From positions 51,577-115,576 of the forward strand of contig JACRTY010000001.1 of assembly GCA_014305025.1 (NCBI GenBank): a stretch of DNA of 64,000 nucleotides. The letters run 5' to 3'. Every line of letters begins with the position of its first letter. Position 1 is the first letter of the stretch. The notes under the pieces were generated by a model. It worked only from the letters and a program-made list of their open reading frames with translations. It was not told the origin of the DNA and did not search any database. Below, in pieces: positions 1 to 9,287 of the stretch. Both the position numbers and the translations under genes were made by a program. This DNA comes from Candidatus Nyctobacter psychrophilus (GTDB taxonomy: Bacteria; Vulcanimicrobiota; Vulcanimicrobiia; Vulcanimicrobiales; Vulcanimicrobiaceae).

Positions 1-888
1 TAGGCGCGAGTGCAGAAAGAAGATGTCGCCCGGATAGGCCTCGCGCCCCGGCGGCCGGCGCAAGAGCAGCGACACCTCGCGGTAGGCGATGGCGTGCTTG
101 GTGAGGTCATCGTAGATGATGAGCACGTCTTTGTTCTGATACATCAAGTCTTCGGCCATCGCGCAGCCGGCGTAGGGCGCGATGTACTTGAGGGCGGGCG
201 AATCGGCGGGCGACGTGGTGACGATGGTCGTGTACTCCATCGCGCCTTCGGATTCCAAGCGCGCCGCGATCGCTTTGACGGTCGAGTCCTTCTGGCCGAT
301 CGCGACGTAAATGCAGTAGACGCTCCGACCCTTCTGATTGATGATCGTATCGATCGCTATCGCCGTTTTGCCGACTTGGCGATCACCGATGATCAGCTCG
401 CGTTGGCCTTTGCCGATGGGAATGAGCGCGTCGATCGCCCGGATGCCGGTTTGCAGCGGTTGTTTGACGGGTTGGCGTTCGACGACCGACGGCGCAATGT
501 TCTCGATCGTGCGGTAGCGGCGCGCCTCGATCGCGCCCTTACCATCGACCGCGTTGCCGAGCGGATCGACGACGCGTCCGAGCAAGGATTCGCCGACCGG
601 AACCGACGCGATGCGGCCCGTGCGGCGAACCGGCATGCCCTCCTTGATTTCGGTGTCGGGCCCCAAGATGATGACGCCGACGTTATCCGCTTCGAGGTTG
701 AGGGCGATGCCTTGCAGGCCGTTGGGAAACTCGACCAGCTCGGACTGCTGCACGGCCTCGAGACCGTACACCCGGGCAATGCTCGAGCCCACCTCGATGA
801 CGGTCCCGACCTGATCCTCGTGAACCTGAGCTCTAAAGTTGGCGATCTGCCCTTGCAGAATTCCAGCGATTTCGTCGGCGTTGATCAT
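1..888 (-). CDS. atpA: ATP synthase F1 subunit alpha (3' end outside window)
   Basis: Non-catalytic nucleotide-binding subunit of the F1 head; it alternates with beta in the hexamer and helps couple proton flow to ATP synthesis. The visible 296 residues run from the ATG to inside the nucleotide-binding domain. The N-terminal beta-barrel reads RVYGLEAVQ, the P-loop is GDRQVGKT at residues 168-175 (most relatives have T where this has V), and further family blocks such as IYVAIGQK and [19 protein letters not shown] follow. It is the last visible gene of the operon, 11 bases after atpH. The C-terminal part lies beyond position 1, so gamma, beta and epsilon are not seen. Confidence 0.97.
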   Translation of the reverse strand, partial: MINADEIAGILQGQIANFRAQVHEDQVGTVIEVGSSIARVYGLEAVQQSELVEFPNGLQGIALNLEADNVGVIILGPDTEIKEGMPVRRTGRIASVPVGESLLGRVVDPLGNAVDGKGAIEARRYRTIENIAPSVVERQPVKQPLQTGIRAIDALIPIGKGQRELIIGDRQVGKTAIAIDTIINQKGRSVYCIYVAIGQKDSTVKAIAARLESEGAMEYTTIVTTSPADSPALKYIAPYAGCAMAEDLMYQNKDVLIIYDDLTKHAIAYREVSLLLRRPPGREAYPGDIFFLHSRL

Positions 889-899
889 GTCGTCGTGTC

Positions 900-1454
900 C
901 TAGACTGGCTGATGGTGATGCGAAATGAGTTCTCGGGCGAGGTCGTCGAGGCGCCCCGCGAGCGAACCGTCGATGCGGCGGTCACCGAGCGTGACCCGCA
1001 CGCCACCGAGCAAGCTCGGGTCGATGCGGGTCGTCACCGCAAAACGCTTGCCGTACGTCCGCGCGAAACGCTCGACGATCGCGTCGCGGTCACGCGCATC
1101 GAGCGCACGGGCGCTCACGATTTCGAGCGCCTCCCGGCCCGATGCGGCCAGCGCAAGTTTATCGAATTCGGAAGCGATCGGTTGCAAGAGCGCCTCGCGG
1201 CGCTTGCGCACGAGCAACAGCAGCGTGTGCAGCGCGATCTCATGAAGGCGTGAGCCGAACGCCTCGAGCATGAGCGCTTCCTTTCGCTTACGCTCGAAGA
1301 CCGGTGAGAGGAAGAAGCGCCGCACGTCGTCGTTGCCGTCGATCGCCGCGGCGCTCCCCCGCAGGTCAGCACCGACCTGCGCAACCGCGCCGGCCGCCTC
1401 CGCGAGGTTGAAGACGGCGGTCGCGTACCGTCGCGCGACGGCTTCATTGTGCAT
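900..1454 (-). CDS. atpH: ATP synthase F1 subunit delta
   Basis: Stalk subunit that ties the top of F1 to the peripheral b/b' stalk. The 184 residues match the usual family length. The N-terminus [19 protein letters not shown] is the classic delta opening, and the C-terminal part contains the conserved stretch [22 protein letters not shown], where family members read GG.. .. .GD...D.S. Its ATG overlaps the TGA of atpF (ATGA at 1453-1456), which supports the start and translational coupling. The position between b and alpha is standard. Confidence 0.95.
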   Translation of the reverse strand: MHNEAVARRYATAVFNLAEAAGAVAQVGADLRGSAAAIDGNDDVRRFFLSPVFERKRKEALMLEAFGSRLHEIALHTLLLLVRKRREALLQPIASEFDKLALAASGREALEIVSARALDARDRDAIVERFARTYGKRFAVTTRIDPSLLGGVRVTLGDRRIDGSLAGRLDDLARELISHHHQPV

Positions 1455-1951
1455 CAGACCGTCCGCTGCCGATCGACGGCATCCACGGCCTCCTCGACCA
1501 AGCGCCGATTCGTGCCTTCATTGATATACGTGGCGGCTCCCCGCGCAATGTCCAGGGCTTTCGCGACCAACTCTTCGCGCAGACGTTCCCGCGCCGCGTA
1601 GCGGCCCCGCTCGAGTTCGCTTTCCGCGTTGCTTATCAGACGCCGCCCTTCGGCCGCGGCGGCTGCCAGCATCCGATCGTGCAGGTGGCGTGCGTCCGAT
1701 TCCGCTCGCGCGGTGATCGCGCGGATCTCGTCCTGCGTTGCACTGCTCTCGCTGCGCGCTTTTTCGATGTCGGCTTTGGCGGCATCACGTCGCCGCTCGG
1801 CGTCGGCAAGTTCGGCGTTCTTGCGTTCCTGCGACCGTGCGATGCCGGGGCTGATGAAGCGCATCCAGATAAACACGAGGATGGCAATGAAGAGGACCGA
1901 GGCGGCGACCTGACTCCACTCGGCTAGCGAGACGTAAAAGGCCTGGTTCAC
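1454..1951 (-). CDS. atpF: ATP synthase F0 subunit b
   Basis: Peripheral-stalk subunit, 165 residues. One membrane helix lies at about residues 14-31 (VAASVLFIAILVFIWMRF), followed by a long charged helix rich in Ala, Glu and Arg that would form the coiled stalk. It overlaps both neighbours by four bases. It is the second of two b-type subunits in the operon, so the stalk is probably a b/b' heterodimer as in cyanobacteria, chloroplasts and alphaproteobacteria. The assignment of b versus b' rests on gene order and on this copy being next to delta. Confidence 0.9.
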   Translation of the reverse strand: MNQAFYVSLAEWSQVAASVLFIAILVFIWMRFISPGIARSQERKNAELADAERRRDAAKADIEKARSESSATQDEIRAITARAESDARHLHDRMLAAAAAEGRRLISNAESELERGRYAARERLREELVAKALDIARGAATYINEGTNRRLVEEAVDAVDRQRTV

Positions 1952-2376
1952 TCGGGACTACCGAGCGCGCGGGTGAGCAGCGTCGTCGCAAGCTTCTGTG
2001 AAAGTTCGTTCTCGCGGCTCCTGGCGGCCGTCACTTCGCCCACGACGATGCGCTGCGCGTCGTCGACGATTGCTTGGGCGCGCGCTGCTTCGCGTGCGGC
2101 AATCTGTTCGGCCTCCCGTTCGGCAGCGCTCCGCGCCTGGATCACCGTTTCCTCGGCAGCCCGGCGGGTCGCCGCCCGCCTCGCGCTCGCATCCGCTCGC
2201 AACGTGCTCGCCTCCTTGGCATAGCGCTCGTAGTCGTTCTGCACCCCGTTGATGTAATCGCGCCGTCGTTTGATCGCCGCGCCGACCGGGCGCAGAAAGA
2301 CGACGTTGAGCAACGCGAAGAAGATCACGAAGTTGATGAGCTGGATGACGACCGTGCCGTCGAGCTTGAAGAACAT
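1948..2376 (-). CDS. atpF': ATP synthase F0 subunit b' (second b-type subunit)
   Basis: A 142-residue b-type peripheral-stalk subunit. The membrane helix is at about residues 9-28 (VIQLINFVIFFALLNVVFLRPV), with the FLRPV ending typical of b subunits, and the rest is a continuous charged helix. It sits directly downstream of atpE and overlaps atpF by four bases. It is shorter than atpF and differs from it in sequence, so this is not a recent tandem duplicate. The pairing with atpF as a heterodimer is inferred from other b/b' systems. Confidence 0.88.
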   Translation of the reverse strand: MFFKLDGTVVIQLINFVIFFALLNVVFLRPVGAAIKRRRDYINGVQNDYERYAKEASTLRADASARRAATRRAAEETVIQARSAAEREAEQIAAREAARAQAIVDDAQRIVVGEVTAARSRENELSQKLATTLLTRALGSPE

Positions 2377-2382
2377 GCGGGG

Positions 2383-2676
<294 letters not shown>

Positions 2677-3408
2677 TTAATGCTCTTCGCCCAAGGCGAG
2701 CGAGAGATAGATGATGCCGAGGAGCGTGAAGACGAACGCCTGCACCGCTCCGACGAAGAAGTTGAAGAACTGGATGAAAAAGGGGAGGATCACCGCTGCG
2801 AGCGACAGATTGAAGGCGCCGATCATGATGCGTCCCAGAATGATGGAGGACGCGATGAAGAACAGAATCTCGCCGACGAAAATGTTGAAGAACAAGCGCG
2901 CGGCTAAGGTCAATACGCGGCTGACCTCGTCCAGAACGTTGAGCGGAAGCAACACGGGAAACGGCTGCAGGAAGTGTTTTGCGTAATGCCCCACGCGCCG
3001 CCGCGCGATGACCGAGCCAAAGATCAGCACGTAGACGGCCAGCGTGAGCGGAACAACCGTGTTGAGATCGGCCGTCGGCGAACCGCCGAACGGCGAGCCG
3101 ATGGCGCGCAGCGGCAAGATGTCGAACTGGTTGAGTAAGAAGACGAAGACGAAGACGGCGAGGAAAAACGGAACGTACGCTTCGCCCGACGGTCCCAGCG
3201 CGTTGTGCACCAGATCGGAGACGAAGGAGACGATGCCTTCAAAAACCGTCTGCCGTTTGCTGACGCGCGGACTGCGGTAGCTGCTCCCGACCCACGCGAA
3301 CAACGCGAGGCAGATGAGCATGGCCACCCACGTCGTTACGATCGTATCGCTGTGGACGGCCCCGACGAGCGGCAGCGTCCAAGTCGCGTGAGACCCGATC
3401 TCCTGCAT
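2677..3408 (-). CDS. atpB: ATP synthase F0 subunit a
   Basis: Membrane stator subunit that forms the proton half-channels against the c ring. It has 243 residues and five to six hydrophobic segments. The essential arginine lies in LAARLFFNIFVGE at about residue 170, the hallmark of the family. The ATG overlaps the stop of the upstream atpI by one base. Length and motif order are ordinary. Confidence 0.95.
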   Translation of the reverse strand: MQEIGSHATWTLPLVGAVHSDTIVTTWVAMLICLALFAWVGSSYRSPRVSKRQTVFEGIVSFVSDLVHNALGPSGEAYVPFFLAVFVFVFLLNQFDILPLRAIGSPFGGSPTADLNTVVPLTLAVYVLIFGSVIARRRVGHYAKHFLQPFPVLLPLNVLDEVSRVLTLAARLFFNIFVGEILFFIASSIILGRIMIGAFNLSLAAVILPFFIQFFNFFVGAVQAFVFTLLGIIYLSLALGEEH

Positions 3409-3830
3409 TATTGCATCCCAGCGGCGCGCCGTACGAACACGGCGTAAAGCCCGAGCGGCGTGAAGAACCCGGCAAAGTAGGCCGGCATGGACCAGACCGA
3501 TCCATGCACCGCAAAGACCACCGGTACTATACCGAACACGGCAATGCGCAGCATACTGCTAAAGACGAACGCCGCCGCGCTGCGATGATCGAGCAGTCGC
3601 TCGTTGCCGCGCATGGCCAACAACGCATTTCCGACGCCGCACACCGTTCCGGCGAAGAAGGCCAGCCCTGCCAGCGGCGAGACCGCCGCGATGCCGAGCC
3701 CGATCGCCAGGCCAATGCCGACGGACCAGGCGCCCAGCGGACGCTTGCGATCGTAATATGCGCGCAAATCGGCCTCTGACACGGCGCTTTCCGGTTTGGG
3801 ATGCCCGATTGCGTTCCCTTTTGGCGCCAC
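3408..3830 (-). CDS. atpI: ATP synthase protein I-like membrane protein
   Basis: A 140-residue protein with an acidic/basic soluble N-terminus of about 30 residues and four hydrophobic segments. It occupies the first place of the ATP synthase operon, where AtpI or Atp1-type assembly helpers of the c ring are normally found. Sequence similarity to AtpI is weak by eye, so the name rests mainly on topology and position. The start is a GTG at 3830; GGAGGGG lies about 20 bases upstream, rather far for a ribosome site. Confidence 0.65.
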   Translation of the reverse strand: MAPKGNAIGHPKPESAVSEADLRAYYDRKRPLGAWSVGIGLAIGLGIAAVSPLAGLAFFAGTVCGVGNALLAMRGNERLLDHRSAAAFVFSSMLRIAVFGIVPVVFAVHGSVWSMPAYFAGFFTPLGLYAVFVRRAAGMQ

Positions 3831-3920
3831 GGCCTGCCGTAATTGCGACCCCTCCGCTTCGCCGCCGGGCCGTGGGATGAGCGGCCGTGAGCGGCGGCCG
3901 GACCCGGCCGTGACTGCGCG

Positions 3921-5078
3921 TTACGCTTGCGTAACGGCGAATTCGGCCGGATACGGTGCGTCGCCCAGTCGCGCGAGCAGCCACGCAACGATGCGCCCGG
4001 CGGCGCGGCCGTCGCCGTAGGGGTTATTGGCGTGCGACATGCGTGCGTAGGCGATTTCATCGGACAGCAGTCGTGCGGTCGCGGCCACGATGGCGTCGCC
4101 GTGAGGGCCGACGAGTTCCAGCGTTCCGGCTTCGATGCCCTCGGGACGTTCCGTTTCGTCGCGCATCACCAGCACGGGCTTGCCGAGGCACGGGGCTTCC
4201 TCTTGTAGGCCGCCGCTGTCGGTCAACACGAGCGTACTACGCTTGATGCTCTGGACGGTGAGGTCGTAGGGCAGCGGATCGACGAGGGCCACGCCCGGGA
4301 CGCCGTCGAGCAGCGCATGGGCGACCGGGGCGACGCGGGGGCTGGGGTGCAGGGGCCACAAGACTTGTGGCTGCTGCGGAAAGGCCGCGATGCGGGCGAG
4401 TGCCCGGCAGATTTCCGGCATACGGTCGTGGTTCTCGCGGCGGTGTGCCGTTACGAAAATCCATGGCCGGTCAGGCGTCAGGCCGCGCCACGCGGGGACG
4501 TCAACGGCGGGCGGCGCTGCGGCGACGGAGAGAAACGCGTCGATCACGGTGTTGCCGGTGACGAAGATGTCCGCCGGAGCGACGTTTTCGGCTTCCAGGT
4601 TGCGTCGCGCGCGAGGTGTCGGCGCGAAATGGAAGGACGCCAGGCGGCCGGTGAGCCGCCGGTTCATCTCTTCGGGAAACGGTTCCCAGATCGTTGACGT
4701 GCGCAGCCCGGCCTCGACGTGCCCGACGGGAGTCTTCGCGTAGTACGCGGCGAGTGCGGCCGCCGTGCTCGTCGACGTGTCACCGTGCACGAGCACGACG
4801 TCGGGACGCGCGCGCGCCAGCACACCATCCATGCCCTGCAGTACGCGCGTCGTGATCTCGGTGACCGTCTGATCGTGGCGCATGACGTCGAGGTCGTAAT
4901 CGGGGACGATCCCGAAGAGCGCCAGGAAGTCGTCGAGCATCTCGCGATGCTGCGCGCTCACGCAGACGAGCGGTGCGATGGCGGGGCCCGCGGCCCGCAG
5001 CGCCGCGACGACGGGCGCCATTTTGATCGTATCGGGGCGTGTGCCGAAGACGGCCATGACCCGCAACGGCGCGGACAC
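3921..5078 (-). CDS. wecB: UDP-N-acetylglucosamine 2-epimerase (non-hydrolysing)
   Basis: Interconverts UDP-GlcNAc and UDP-ManNAc for cell-surface polysaccharide synthesis in the cytoplasm. The 385 residues show the GT-B-like fold signatures: GTRPDTIKMAPV near the N-terminus, HGDTSTSTAAALAAYY, HVEAGLRT, PEEMNRRL, TAHRRENH, and the C-terminal block LTDSGGLQEEAPCLGKPVLVMRDETERPE. It follows wecA/tagO by only 6 bases, so substrate supply and lipid-linked sugar transfer look co-expressed. The 90 bases upstream of atpI hold no gene. Confidence 0.95.
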   Translation of the reverse strand: MSAPLRVMAVFGTRPDTIKMAPVVAALRAAGPAIAPLVCVSAQHREMLDDFLALFGIVPDYDLDVMRHDQTVTEITTRVLQGMDGVLARARPDVVLVHGDTSTSTAAALAAYYAKTPVGHVEAGLRTSTIWEPFPEEMNRRLTGRLASFHFAPTPRARRNLEAENVAPADIFVTGNTVIDAFLSVAAAPPAVDVPAWRGLTPDRPWIFVTAHRRENHDRMPEICRALARIAAFPQQPQVLWPLHPSPRVAPVAHALLDGVPGVALVDPLPYDLTVQSIKRSTLVLTDSGGLQEEAPCLGKPVLVMRDETERPEGIEAGTLELVGPHGDAIVAATARLLSDEIAYARMSHANNPYGDGRAAGRIVAWLLARLGDAPYPAEFAVTQA

Positions 5079-5084
5079 CGTCGG

Positions 5085-6092
5085 TTAAACGAGGCCGGCG
5101 ATGCGCGGGTGGCCGGCGCCCCCGGACAGCAGATACGCCGCCATGCCGAGCAGAAACGAGACGCCGTAGATCAGCAGCACCGCCTGCTTGACGCCCAAGC
5201 CGAAGTGGAAGACCAGCAGGTGATGAAAATGGCCGCGGTCGGCTTCGGTGACGGCGCGCCCCGCGCGCATGCGGCGCACGATCGCGGCCGCCGTGTCCGC
5301 CAGCGGCAGCGCGAGCGCGACCAGCGGCACGAGGAGGCTGACGGTCACGGCGACCTTCGCTGTAATCAACAGCGAGACGGTCGCGAACACGTAGCCGATG
5401 AAGAGCGAACCCGTGTCGCCCAGAAAAATCTTGGCGGGGTTGAAGTTGTACGGCAGAAACCCGAGCGCGCCGCCGACGAGCGCACAGAGCACGAGCGCCG
5501 CGCCGACGTGTCCGTGCATCGAAGCGATCGCGAACAAGAAGACGCCCGAGATCGCGGCCACACCCGACAGCAGGCCGTCGAGGCCGTCGAGAAAATTGAT
5601 CGCGTTCATCATGCCCAGATACCAGACCAGCGTCAGCGGATAGTCGATCCACGGCGGCAGGTACAAGTAGTTCTCACCGCCCGGCACCCGGATGTCCCCG
5701 ATGTGGAAACCGTAGATCATCGAGATGATGGCGACCACGATCTGCGCGACGAATTTGTTGCGCGGCCGCATCCCCATGATGTCGTCCCACACGCCGACGA
5801 GCATGATCAGCGTGCCGCCGAAGAGCAGGCCGAAGAAATCTTGCGTATCGTTCGCGCTGTGGAAGAGCGACGTGTGCAGCGCGAAACCGATCGTGACGAA
5901 GAGCGCCGCAGCCAGGCCCAGGTAGACCGCAATGCCGCCGATGCGCGGCTTGGGTTCGGCGTGCATGCGTCGCTCGCCGATCGCGTCGAGCACGCCGACT
6001 TTGAGCGCGAGCTTCCGAATCTGCGGCGTCGCGAAGAAGGCCGTGACGAACGCCGTCACGGTGGCTAAGGCGTAGAGCGCCGGTAAACTCAC
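5085..6092 (-). CDS. wecA: Undecaprenyl-phosphate GlcNAc-1-phosphate transferase family protein
   Basis: Polytopic membrane enzyme that transfers a sugar-1-phosphate from a UDP sugar to undecaprenyl phosphate, starting surface-glycan assembly. About ten hydrophobic segments are visible in 335 residues. Family motifs are NFLDGLDGL, FLGDTGSLFIGY and the cytoplasmic HFHHLL loop. The GTG start at 6092 forms a GTGA overlap with the deaminase stop; longer in-frame extensions run inside that gene and are not credible. TagO and WecA cannot be told apart by eye; the adjacent epimerase fits either. Confidence 0.93.
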   Translation of the reverse strand: MSLPALYALATVTAFVTAFFATPQIRKLALKVGVLDAIGERRMHAEPKPRIGGIAVYLGLAAALFVTIGFALHTSLFHSANDTQDFFGLLFGGTLIMLVGVWDDIMGMRPRNKFVAQIVVAIISMIYGFHIGDIRVPGGENYLYLPPWIDYPLTLVWYLGMMNAINFLDGLDGLLSGVAAISGVFLFAIASMHGHVGAALVLCALVGGALGFLPYNFNPAKIFLGDTGSLFIGYVFATVSLLITAKVAVTVSLLVPLVALALPLADTAAAIVRRMRAGRAVTEADRGHFHHLLVFHFGLGVKQAVLLIYGVSFLLGMAAYLLSGGAGHPRIAGLV

Positions 6093-6580
6093 GCGCGCAC
6101 TCCGCTGCGGGAGTGCTCGAGGGTCGCAAACGGGACGAGCGCAACGCCCGCTTCGGCAAGCAATTCTTGAGCGAACGGGTCGGGATACGGCGCCCTGTAG
6201 ACGATGCGCGCGATGCCCGCGCTGATCAGCAGTTTCGCGCAATGCACGCATGGCTGATGCGTGCAGTAGGCCGTCGCACCCTCCAGTTGCACGCCGTGCA
6301 GCGCTGCCTGCACCACGGCATTGGCTTCGGCATGGGTGGAGCGCACGCAGTGATCGCCGACGAGCCGGCATCCGATCTCGGTGCAGTGCGCGACATGGCG
6401 CGGGGCACCGTTGTAGCCGGTGGTCAGAATGCGATGTTCGCGAACCAGCACCGCGCCGACGCTTGCCCGCGGACAGGTCGCGCGCGTGGCAACCGTCCGC
6501 GCGACCTCCATGAAATACTCATCCCAGCCGGGGCGCGCCGCTCGCCGCTCCACCCCGCTTGCTTCGATCGGCACGCTCAC
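6089..6580 (-). CDS. comEB: Deoxycytidylate (dCMP) deaminase family protein
   Basis: Zinc-dependent deaminase predicted to convert dCMP to dUMP. The zinc site is complete: HAEANAV supplies His and the catalytic Glu, and PCVHCAK supplies two Cys. The block TCPRASVGAVLVREHRILTTGYNGAPRHVAHC is typical of ComEB. Length is about 160 residues. The start is uncertain: GTG codons at 6580 and 6574 both fit and neither has a clear ribosome site. Confidence 0.9.
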   Translation of the reverse strand: MSVPIEASGVERRAARPGWDEYFMEVARTVATRATCPRASVGAVLVREHRILTTGYNGAPRHVAHCTEIGCRLVGDHCVRSTHAEANAVVQAALHGVQLEGATAYCTHQPCVHCAKLLISAGIARIVYRAPYPDPFAQELLAEAGVALVPFATLEHSRSGVRA

Positions 6581-6706
6581 TTGGCGAAGGCTATTCGACG
6601 CCGCGCCAGCCGCATTCCGGCTTGGCCGCCGGAGGCATTGCGCCCCCCACCGCCGCATACCGCCCCATGACGGCGCCGATGCGCGTTCGGGCGTGAAGTC
6701 TTCGGA

Positions 6707-7078
6707 ATGAACGTCGACGTTCAAACGAGCGATTGCGAGAAGCTCGAAATACTCGAGCATCAAGCGGTGCATGCCCTGCGGATTCACCAGGTCTGGCGGG
6801 CGACGGTACGCGCATTGACCGCGGCCGACGGCAGGACGCCGCCGGCGCACGTATCGGAACGAGCTTGCGAGATCGACATGTGGTTGCGCCTGGGACTTCA
6901 CCCCGCGTTCCGCGGACTGCCGCTGTACGAGCAGACGCTCCAGGCGCACGCGGCGTTTCATCGTGCCTTGGCAGCCCTCTACGCCGACCGCTCGGCGTCG
7001 AGTCGTGAGGTCGCGATGAGCGCGACCATCCTCAAGGATTGTCTCGAAGATTGGTTGACGCTGGCGCGTCGTCGCTAG
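6707..7078 (+). CDS. Small stand-alone CZB-like (zinc-binding) protein
   Basis: A 123-residue soluble, mostly helical protein. It carries the pattern of the chemoreceptor zinc-binding (CZB) domain: H27-x2-W30, then C54-EIDMWL, then H81-x2-F84-H85. These would supply the 3-His/1-Cys zinc site known from CZB domains of chemoreceptors and cyclases. No other domain is attached, so the output partner is unknown. Its 3' end overlaps the 3' end of the opposing phosphatase gene by 47 bases. The family call is by motif only. Confidence 0.6.
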   Translation: MNVDVQTSDCEKLEILEHQAVHALRIHQVWRATVRALTAADGRTPPAHVSERACEIDMWLRLGLHPAFRGLPLYEQTLQAHAAFHRALAALYADRSASSREVAMSATILKDCLEDWLTLARRR

Positions 7079-7946
7079 CATCCGCCGCAATCCGCACCGC
7101 GAGGATCGCGATGTCGTCGTGCGCCGGCCGGTCGGAAAAGGTCAGCGCCCGATCGGCTAGCGTGCGCGCCAGCACGTCGACCTGCGCGTCGCGTTGTTCG
7201 CGCACCACGTCGAGCATACGCTCCATGCCGAAAAATTCGCGCCGGCCACGGCGCGATTCCGTAATGCCGTCGGTCACGGCAACCAGCAGCGTGCCGGGCC
7301 CGATCGCCACACTTCGCTGCTTGAAGAGATGCTGCTGATCTTCGAAAACGCCCACCGCCGGCGCCGTAACGTCGAGCACGACGGGCTCGCCGCCGGGAGG
7401 GACCAGCACGACGCCCTCGTGCCCGGCGGACGCATACGTCATCATCGAACGCTCGGCATCGAGATGGCCGAAGAACACCGTGGCAAACGATTCGGTCAGT
7501 TCAAAAGCGGTGTTTTCGAGGTAGAGCCGATCGAGCGAACGTAAAACTTTTTCCGGATTGAACCCCTCCGAGGCGTACGCGCGCAATCCATACTTGACCA
7601 TCGCGGCTTGAACCGCCGCGCGCGTTCCCTTGCCCGAGATGTCGGCGACGGTAAAGGCGACCGACGCATTATCGAAGCCGTACACGTCGACGAGGTCGCC
7701 GCCCGCGCGCCCTTCGGCCAGCCGGTAATGAATCGCATAGGCGATGCCCTTCACCGGCACCGGAATCGGCGAGAAAAGGTGTTCGACCAGCACTTCGGCG
7801 GCCTCACGGCTTTCGCGGTGCTCGAAGCGGTCCTCGCCGCCGATCGAGACGAAGCTTTGTCCGGTATAGTCGGCGCCCTCGGGGATCGCGGCCGGCGTTA
7901 CGATCGGTCGAAGTTCGTCGCCTCGAGCTTGGCCCGGCGTCGGCAA
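7032..7946 (-). CDS. SpoIIE/RsbU-type PP2C serine phosphatase
   Basis: Predicted protein-serine phosphatase of the kind that acts on anti-sigma-factor antagonists. After a variable N-terminus of about 60 residues, the catalytic domain shows GRAGGDLVDVYG, VADISGKGTRAAV, SAGHEGVVLV, LLVAVTDGITESR and HDDIAILAVR, which carry the metal-binding Asp residues. Length is 304 residues. No receiver, GAF or PAS domain is visible, so the input signal is unknown. It lies one base after glyA and ends inside the 3' end of the CZB-like gene. Confidence 0.88.
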   Translation of the reverse strand: MPTPGQARGDELRPIVTPAAIPEGADYTGQSFVSIGGEDRFEHRESREAAEVLVEHLFSPIPVPVKGIAYAIHYRLAEGRAGGDLVDVYGFDNASVAFTVADISGKGTRAAVQAAMVKYGLRAYASEGFNPEKVLRSLDRLYLENTAFELTESFATVFFGHLDAERSMMTYASAGHEGVVLVPPGGEPVVLDVTAPAVGVFEDQQHLFKQRSVAIGPGTLLVAVTDGITESRRGRREFFGMERMLDVVREQRDAQVDVLARTLADRALTFSDRPAHDDIAILAVRIAADASDDAPASTNLRDNP

Positions 7947-7947
7947 T

Positions 7948-9195
7948 CTACGGGACCTCGAAACTTGAGGTCAGTTCGCCGACGCGCGCCAGCAGACGCG
8001 GCATTTTTTCGCGCGTTGCCACGTCGTCCAGCGCTTCCCCGATGATCGCGCCGATTTCGCGCGCCTCGGCGATGCCCATGCCGCGCGTCGTGATTGCCGG
8101 CGTTCCGATGCGGATGCCGCTGGCGACTGCCGGCTTTTGCGGATCGAATGGAATCGCATTTTTGTTGACGGTAATCTTGATCTCGTCGAGGTAGGCCTCG
8201 ACCGCTTTTCCCGTCACATTTTTGGGACCGAGGTCCACGAGTAGCAGGTGCGTGTCGGTGCCGCCCGCGACCAAACGCGTGCCGGCGCGCTGCAACTCCT
8301 CACCCATCGCGCGGGCGTTGTCGATGACGCGCTGCTGATAGGTGACGAAGTCGGGCAGCTGCGCCTCGCCGAAGGCCACGGCCTTGGCGGCAATCGTATG
8401 CATCATCGGACCGCCTTGAATGCCGGGGAAGATCGTCTTATCGATCGCTTGCGCATGAGCGGCCCTGGTCAAGATCAAGCCGCCGCGCGGGCCGCGCAAC
8501 GTCTTGTGGGTCGTCGTCGTGACGAACTCGGCGTACGGGACCGGCGAAGGATGCAGCCCGGTCGCGACCAGCCCGGCGATGTGCGCCATGTCGACCAAGA
8601 AGAGGGCGCCGACTTCGTTGGCGATCTCGCTGAAGGGGGCGTATTCCATCGTGCGCGGATAGGCGCTGGCGCCGGCAATAATCAGCTTCGGCCGATGCTC
8701 GAGCGCGAGCCGGCGGACTTCAGCGAAATCGATCAGTTCGGTATCTTTGCGCACGCCGTAGGCGACGGCGTGATACAGTTTTCCGCTGAAGCTGACCTTG
8801 GTTCCGTGCGTCAGATGGCCGCCGTGTGCCAGCGACATCCCAAGCACCGTGTCGCCGGGCTGCAGCACCGCCATGAACACGGCCATGTTCGCTTGCGCGC
8901 CCGCGTGCGCTTGGACGTTGGCATGCTCGGCGCCGAAGATCGCTTTGGCCCGGTCGATGGCGAGCTGTTCGGCGACATCGACGTATTCGCAGCCGCCGTA
9001 ATACCGTTTTCCCGGATAGCCTTCGGCATATTTGTTGGTCAGCACCGAACCCGCCGCTTCGCGGACGGCGCGGCTGGCGTAGTTTTCGCTGGCAATAAGT
9101 TCCAGGTTGTCGCGCTGGCGGCGCTCCTCGTTCGCGATGGCAGCGTAAATAGCCGGGTCGCGCTCGGCGAGCAGGCTCAGTTCGAGGGTCTGCAT
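7948..9195 (-). CDS. glyA: Serine hydroxymethyltransferase
   Basis: PLP enzyme that interconverts serine and glycine while charging tetrahydrofolate with a one-carbon unit. The 415 residues match the family. Signatures include [37 protein letters not shown] and [14 protein letters not shown], whose Lys forms the Schiff base. The ATG is at 9195. The 92 bases to the divergent TIM-barrel gene hold no recognisable riboswitch. Confidence 0.98.
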   Translation of the reverse strand: MQTLELSLLAERDPAIYAAIANEERRQRDNLELIASENYASRAVREAAGSVLTNKYAEGYPGKRYYGGCEYVDVAEQLAIDRAKAIFGAEHANVQAHAGAQANMAVFMAVLQPGDTVLGMSLAHGGHLTHGTKVSFSGKLYHAVAYGVRKDTELIDFAEVRRLALEHRPKLIIAGASAYPRTMEYAPFSEIANEVGALFLVDMAHIAGLVATGLHPSPVPYAEFVTTTTHKTLRGPRGGLILTRAAHAQAIDKTIFPGIQGGPMMHTIAAKAVAFGEAQLPDFVTYQQRVIDNARAMGEELQRAGTRLVAGGTDTHLLLVDLGPKNVTGKAVEAYLDEIKITVNKNAIPFDPQKPAVASGIRIGTPAITTRGMGIAEAREIGAIIGEALDDVATREKMPRLLARVGELTSSFEVP

Positions 9196-9287
9196 GGACC
9201 GCCGGGTTCTGCGCTACGGGCGCCGGTTCCGGTACGCGGCTGCGGTGACGCCATGAGCAGGCGGGTTCCCCGCGAACGTCCTGCTTC

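Noticed and set aside
10..903. A 297-residue plus-strand frame
   Set aside because: Antisense to atpA, which continues out of the window.
4719..6068. A 449-residue open frame on the plus strand
   Set aside because: It is antisense to wecB and wecA, is rich in Arg/Asp/His, and has no recognisable domain. High GC makes such frames common.
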